Positions 31,234-32,943 of a stretch of 32,943 bases of DNA are shown piece after piece. The stretch comes from Candidatus Bathyarchaeota archaeon (GTDB lineage Archaea; Thermoproteota; Bathyarchaeia; 40CM-2-53-6): the NCBI GenBank assembly GCA_005881695.1, contig VBBT01000114.1:1-32943 (forward strand), read 5' to 3'. The stretch's first letter is position 1. Every line of letters starts with the position of its first letter. A program made the translations under genes and the position numbers. The notes below the pieces were generated by a model that searched no databases, had not been told where the DNA came from, and saw only the letters and a list, made by a program, of their open reading frames with translations.

Positions 31234-31790
31234 GCCCAGTTCTCAGAAAGCTCCTTGAGGAAAGGAGGATTCTAAGGTCTAGAACCTCGAGCCGTATGGT
31301 TGCCAAAGAACTCAAAGGTTCGGAGTTAGACCTGGCAACCGCCAAGGCGTCTTATGAGGCAGGAGATCACAAATGGGCAACGGTTCAGGCTTACTATTCC
31401 ATCTTCCACGCTGCGAGAGCTCTGTTGTACAACAAGGGGTTCAGGGAGCGCAGCCATAGAGGACTCCTCAAGGCGCTCGCAGAACTCTACTCTCGTAACA
31501 CCCTGTCGGACATGCTGGTTGTGTTTGAAGAATCAATGAGCCTGAGAGAAGATGCCGATTATGAACTCGTCCATTCCGAGCAGGGGGCCGGCGAGGCTTT
31601 GGAAGATGCAGAGATCTTCTTTGAAAGGTCCAAGATGATATTGCGCGACAGCATCGACGGCCATCGTCGAGCCCGCGTCCAGGGAGAGGATCTACTCTCT
31701 TATCTCGAAAAGTCCAAGGATTCACGAGGTGCAATATCCAAGAGGACGCGCAAGCATCAGGCACCTCGAGGGCGCCGTCAAAAACCGTAA
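31218..31790 (+). CDS. HEPN-domain RNase toxin-like protein
   Basis: 190 residues with a TTG start inside the MNT gene. The HEPN helices show A-T-V-Q-A-Y-Y-S-I-F-H-A-A-R-A-L-L, R-S-H-R-G-L-L-K-A-L, and the S-L-R-E-D-A-D-Y (R110, Y115) motif that in HEPN toxins contributes to the active site. The tail from ~145 is basic and looks untypical (S-K-R-T-R-K-H, G-R-R-Q-K-P). Forms the toxin half of an MNT-HEPN pair with the preceding gene; role as RNase inferred from the family. Confidence 0.82.
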   Translation: MGETVSPVLRKLLEERRILRSRTSSRMVAKELKGSELDLATAKASYEAGDHKWATVQAYYSIFHAARALLYNKGFRERSHRGLLKALAELYSRNTLSDMLVVFEESMSLREDADYELVHSEQGAGEALEDAEIFFERSKMILRDSIDGHRRARVQGEDLLSYLEKSKDSRGAISKRTRKHQAPRGRRQKP

Positions 31791-31849
31791 GCCTCGAATT
31801 CGACTCGAGGCCCGAGAGTCTGAGAACGAGTTCAATGCTAGAAAGAGTC

Positions 31850-32200
31850 AATGTTCCTATTACCCAACGGCGGCTGGAGAATTTCTAAACATTCTTTTTG
31901 ATGGGCCCCCAAGGGTGGTCGCTTTTCCCGCGCCTTTCCTTCGTGAAAGGCCGAGTTTCCACGTTCACCAGGCGCCTACCGGTGCTTCCTTCCTTCGTGG
32001 CCTGGTCTAGTCCTCGACCATTGGTCGTGTTCGTCTATGTCCCAGTCCACCTAAACACGATCCAGGTGTTGAAGGACGAAGAACTACGAACACTATTACG
32101 GAAAAGAGGATACAGGATCCTGGAACTGAGCTATAGTAGCTACTCGGATAGGAAGAGAGACGAGCTATACCGGGAAATAATGAGCGGACTCGGAAAGTAG
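31850..32200 (+). pseudogene. Degenerate endonuclease-like gene, copy B
   Basis: In one frame near 31870-31910 F-L-N-I-L-F-D-G-P-P appears, like the F-D-G-P-x-H core of endonuclease-fold proteins. Another frame from about 32040 reads V-H-L-N-T-I-Q-V-L-K-D-E-E-L-R-T-L-L-R-K and ends G-L-G-K at 32200. The two parts are in different frames with odd sequence between, so the gene is broken. Its end is the near-copy of the fragment at 30358-30495. Confidence 0.5.
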
Positions 32201-32232
32201 TAATGTCCCGATGCTCCGTGAATCAATTGGTC

Positions 32233-32943
32233 CTACAGGGAATCTCTGAATTTCTGCTCGGAGATATGAGCTCTAAGCGATTCAAGGCCTAGAATCGCCT
32301 CTTTGATTAGGAGCGTCGGGTCGCTTCGCATGGCGAACAAGGATTTCATATTTGATACGAATTTTGATGAAGAGATCTCTCCGATCGCAGAGTCTACCTG
32401 TTCCATTAGTTTTTCTTTTGATCCGCAGGCTGCGCACCGCGCGACTTCTTTCCAGTCGACCCTTTCTGAGAGTATTACAGAATCTGCAATGTCCTGAGTC
32501 CTCCCCGAGTGTAGTTTCATAGCGACGAGCAGATTCCTCTGTGCCACCCTTGAGGGTGTGGAGTCCGTTGCTCCCACTACGATCGCTTCTACGGAATTCT
32601 CGCGTATGAACTTGTAGGTCCACGTTCCACTTGTTTGTCGGCTTACAACGGTGTTCACCAAGAGTTCCACCGATACTGGGAGTCCAGCTACCGATTTGCG
32701 GTATTCCCTCATTGTCACGCCTATCGGGGGCCGGAATCGACCCTTCCACAACGCGTACCCCTCGCCGAGGACTGTTGCATCTATGACAGGAATGTTGTTG
32801 CTAATGGTGGCGAGGTCGCAGTCGATCGAGAAGCGGTGCTGACCGTGGGCATTAACTGCGTATCCGCCGATCACAACGAAGCCGTCTGTTGCCTCGCTCA
32901 GTACCCTGAGGATTCTGATGATCTCTGTCTCGCGGGCAGTCAG
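32233..32943 (-). CDS. Nucleotidyltransferase-fold protein (partial, 5' end outside window)
   Basis: At least 236 residues. V-V-I-G-G-Y-A-V-N-A-H-G with H-R-F-S-I-D-C-D-L is a nucleotidyltransferase start, with acidic D-C-D. A Cys pair (C-A-A-C-G) sits in the central helical part (R-C-A-A-C-G-S-K-E-K). In the window the frame is open to the edge (A-R-E-T-E-I-I-R-I-L-R-V-L-S-E-A-T-D-G-F), so the start is beyond it. AbiEii-like proteins look like this. Role as toxin is inferred. It converges on the copy B remnant with 32 bases between. Confidence 0.8.
   Translation of the reverse strand: MTARETEIIRILRVLSEATDGFVVIGGYAVNAHGQHRFSIDCDLATISNNIPVIDATVLGEGYALWKGRFRPPIGVTMREYRKSVAGLPVSVELLVNTVVSRQTSGTWTYKFIRENSVEAIVVGATDSTPSRVAQRNLLVAMKLHSGRTQDIADSVILSERVDWKEVARCAACGSKEKLMEQVDSAIGEISSSKFVSNMKSLFAMRSDPTLLIKEAILGLESLRAHISEQKFRDSL

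Noticed and set aside
1-32943. CRISPR array, rRNA genes, transposase or replication origin
   Set aside because: I saw no regularly spaced repeats, no rRNA-like stretch, no transposase motif and no cluster of origin-type repeats. This is by eye and not exhaustive.

Overview
This window is archaeal, probably from a member of the TACK group such as Bathyarchaeia or a relative within Nitrososphaeria. The evidence is gene content. It has Spt5, SecE, FtsY, alpha prefoldin, eL20/LX, aIF6, eL31, eL39, PDCD5, eS19, RNase P protein Rnp4 and Nep1, all with archaeal/eukaryotic-type sequences. Short leaderless promoters with TATA-like boxes lie about 25-30 bases before start codons. A tRNA-Gly gene carries two bulge-helix-bulge introns. 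The lineage within archaea is an inference from sequence style and is not proven. Many genes start with TTG or GTG, and at least three are best explained by a CTG start.

Layout. Bases 1-6752 are a translation/secretion block on the minus strand. In transcription order it runs rnp4, then eS19-PDCD5-eL39-eL31-aIF6-eL20-pfdA-ftsY in a tightly packed run, then argF, secE, spt5 and uL11 (cut by the window edge). One small plus-strand SelW-like gene sits between ftsY and argF. Bases 6786-8661 (plus) hold Nep1, a divergent PDCD5 paralogue and a TPR-like/zinc protein. A YgfZ/GcvT-like folate-binding protein (minus) and the two-intron tRNA-Gly(GCC) follow. Bases 10033-13379 are a plus-strand set of membrane genes: two related multi-pass proteins and a fusion ending in a SpoIIM-like domain. 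RNase HI, a small protein and a PH-domain/zinc-ribbon protein come next.

Bases 14930-25628 are a mixed metabolic and cell-surface region: aldo/keto reductase, small zinc proteins, an arsenate-reductase-like pseudogene, an HExxH protein, a TPR gene broken by an in-frame TGA, a TMEM175-like membrane protein, a GNAT acetyltransferase, a membrane-anchored surface protein, an S9 peptidase, and an M48-like membrane protein that has lost its zinc motif.

Bases 25769-32943 begin with one membrane protein and then form an accessory island. It contains a nucleotidyltransferase with a small partner, a retropepsin-like protein with DTG changed to DTR, a VapBC-like pair whose toxin lacks a normal start codon, a frameshifted remnant, a truncated P-loop ATPase, a DUF5678 protein, a wHTH-MNT/HEPN toxin-antitoxin pair bracketed by two related endonuclease-like fragments, and another nucleotidyltransferase at the edge. 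The island looks like a graveyard and exchange site for toxin-antitoxin and defence genes. I found no CRISPR array, rRNA gene or recognisable transposase.
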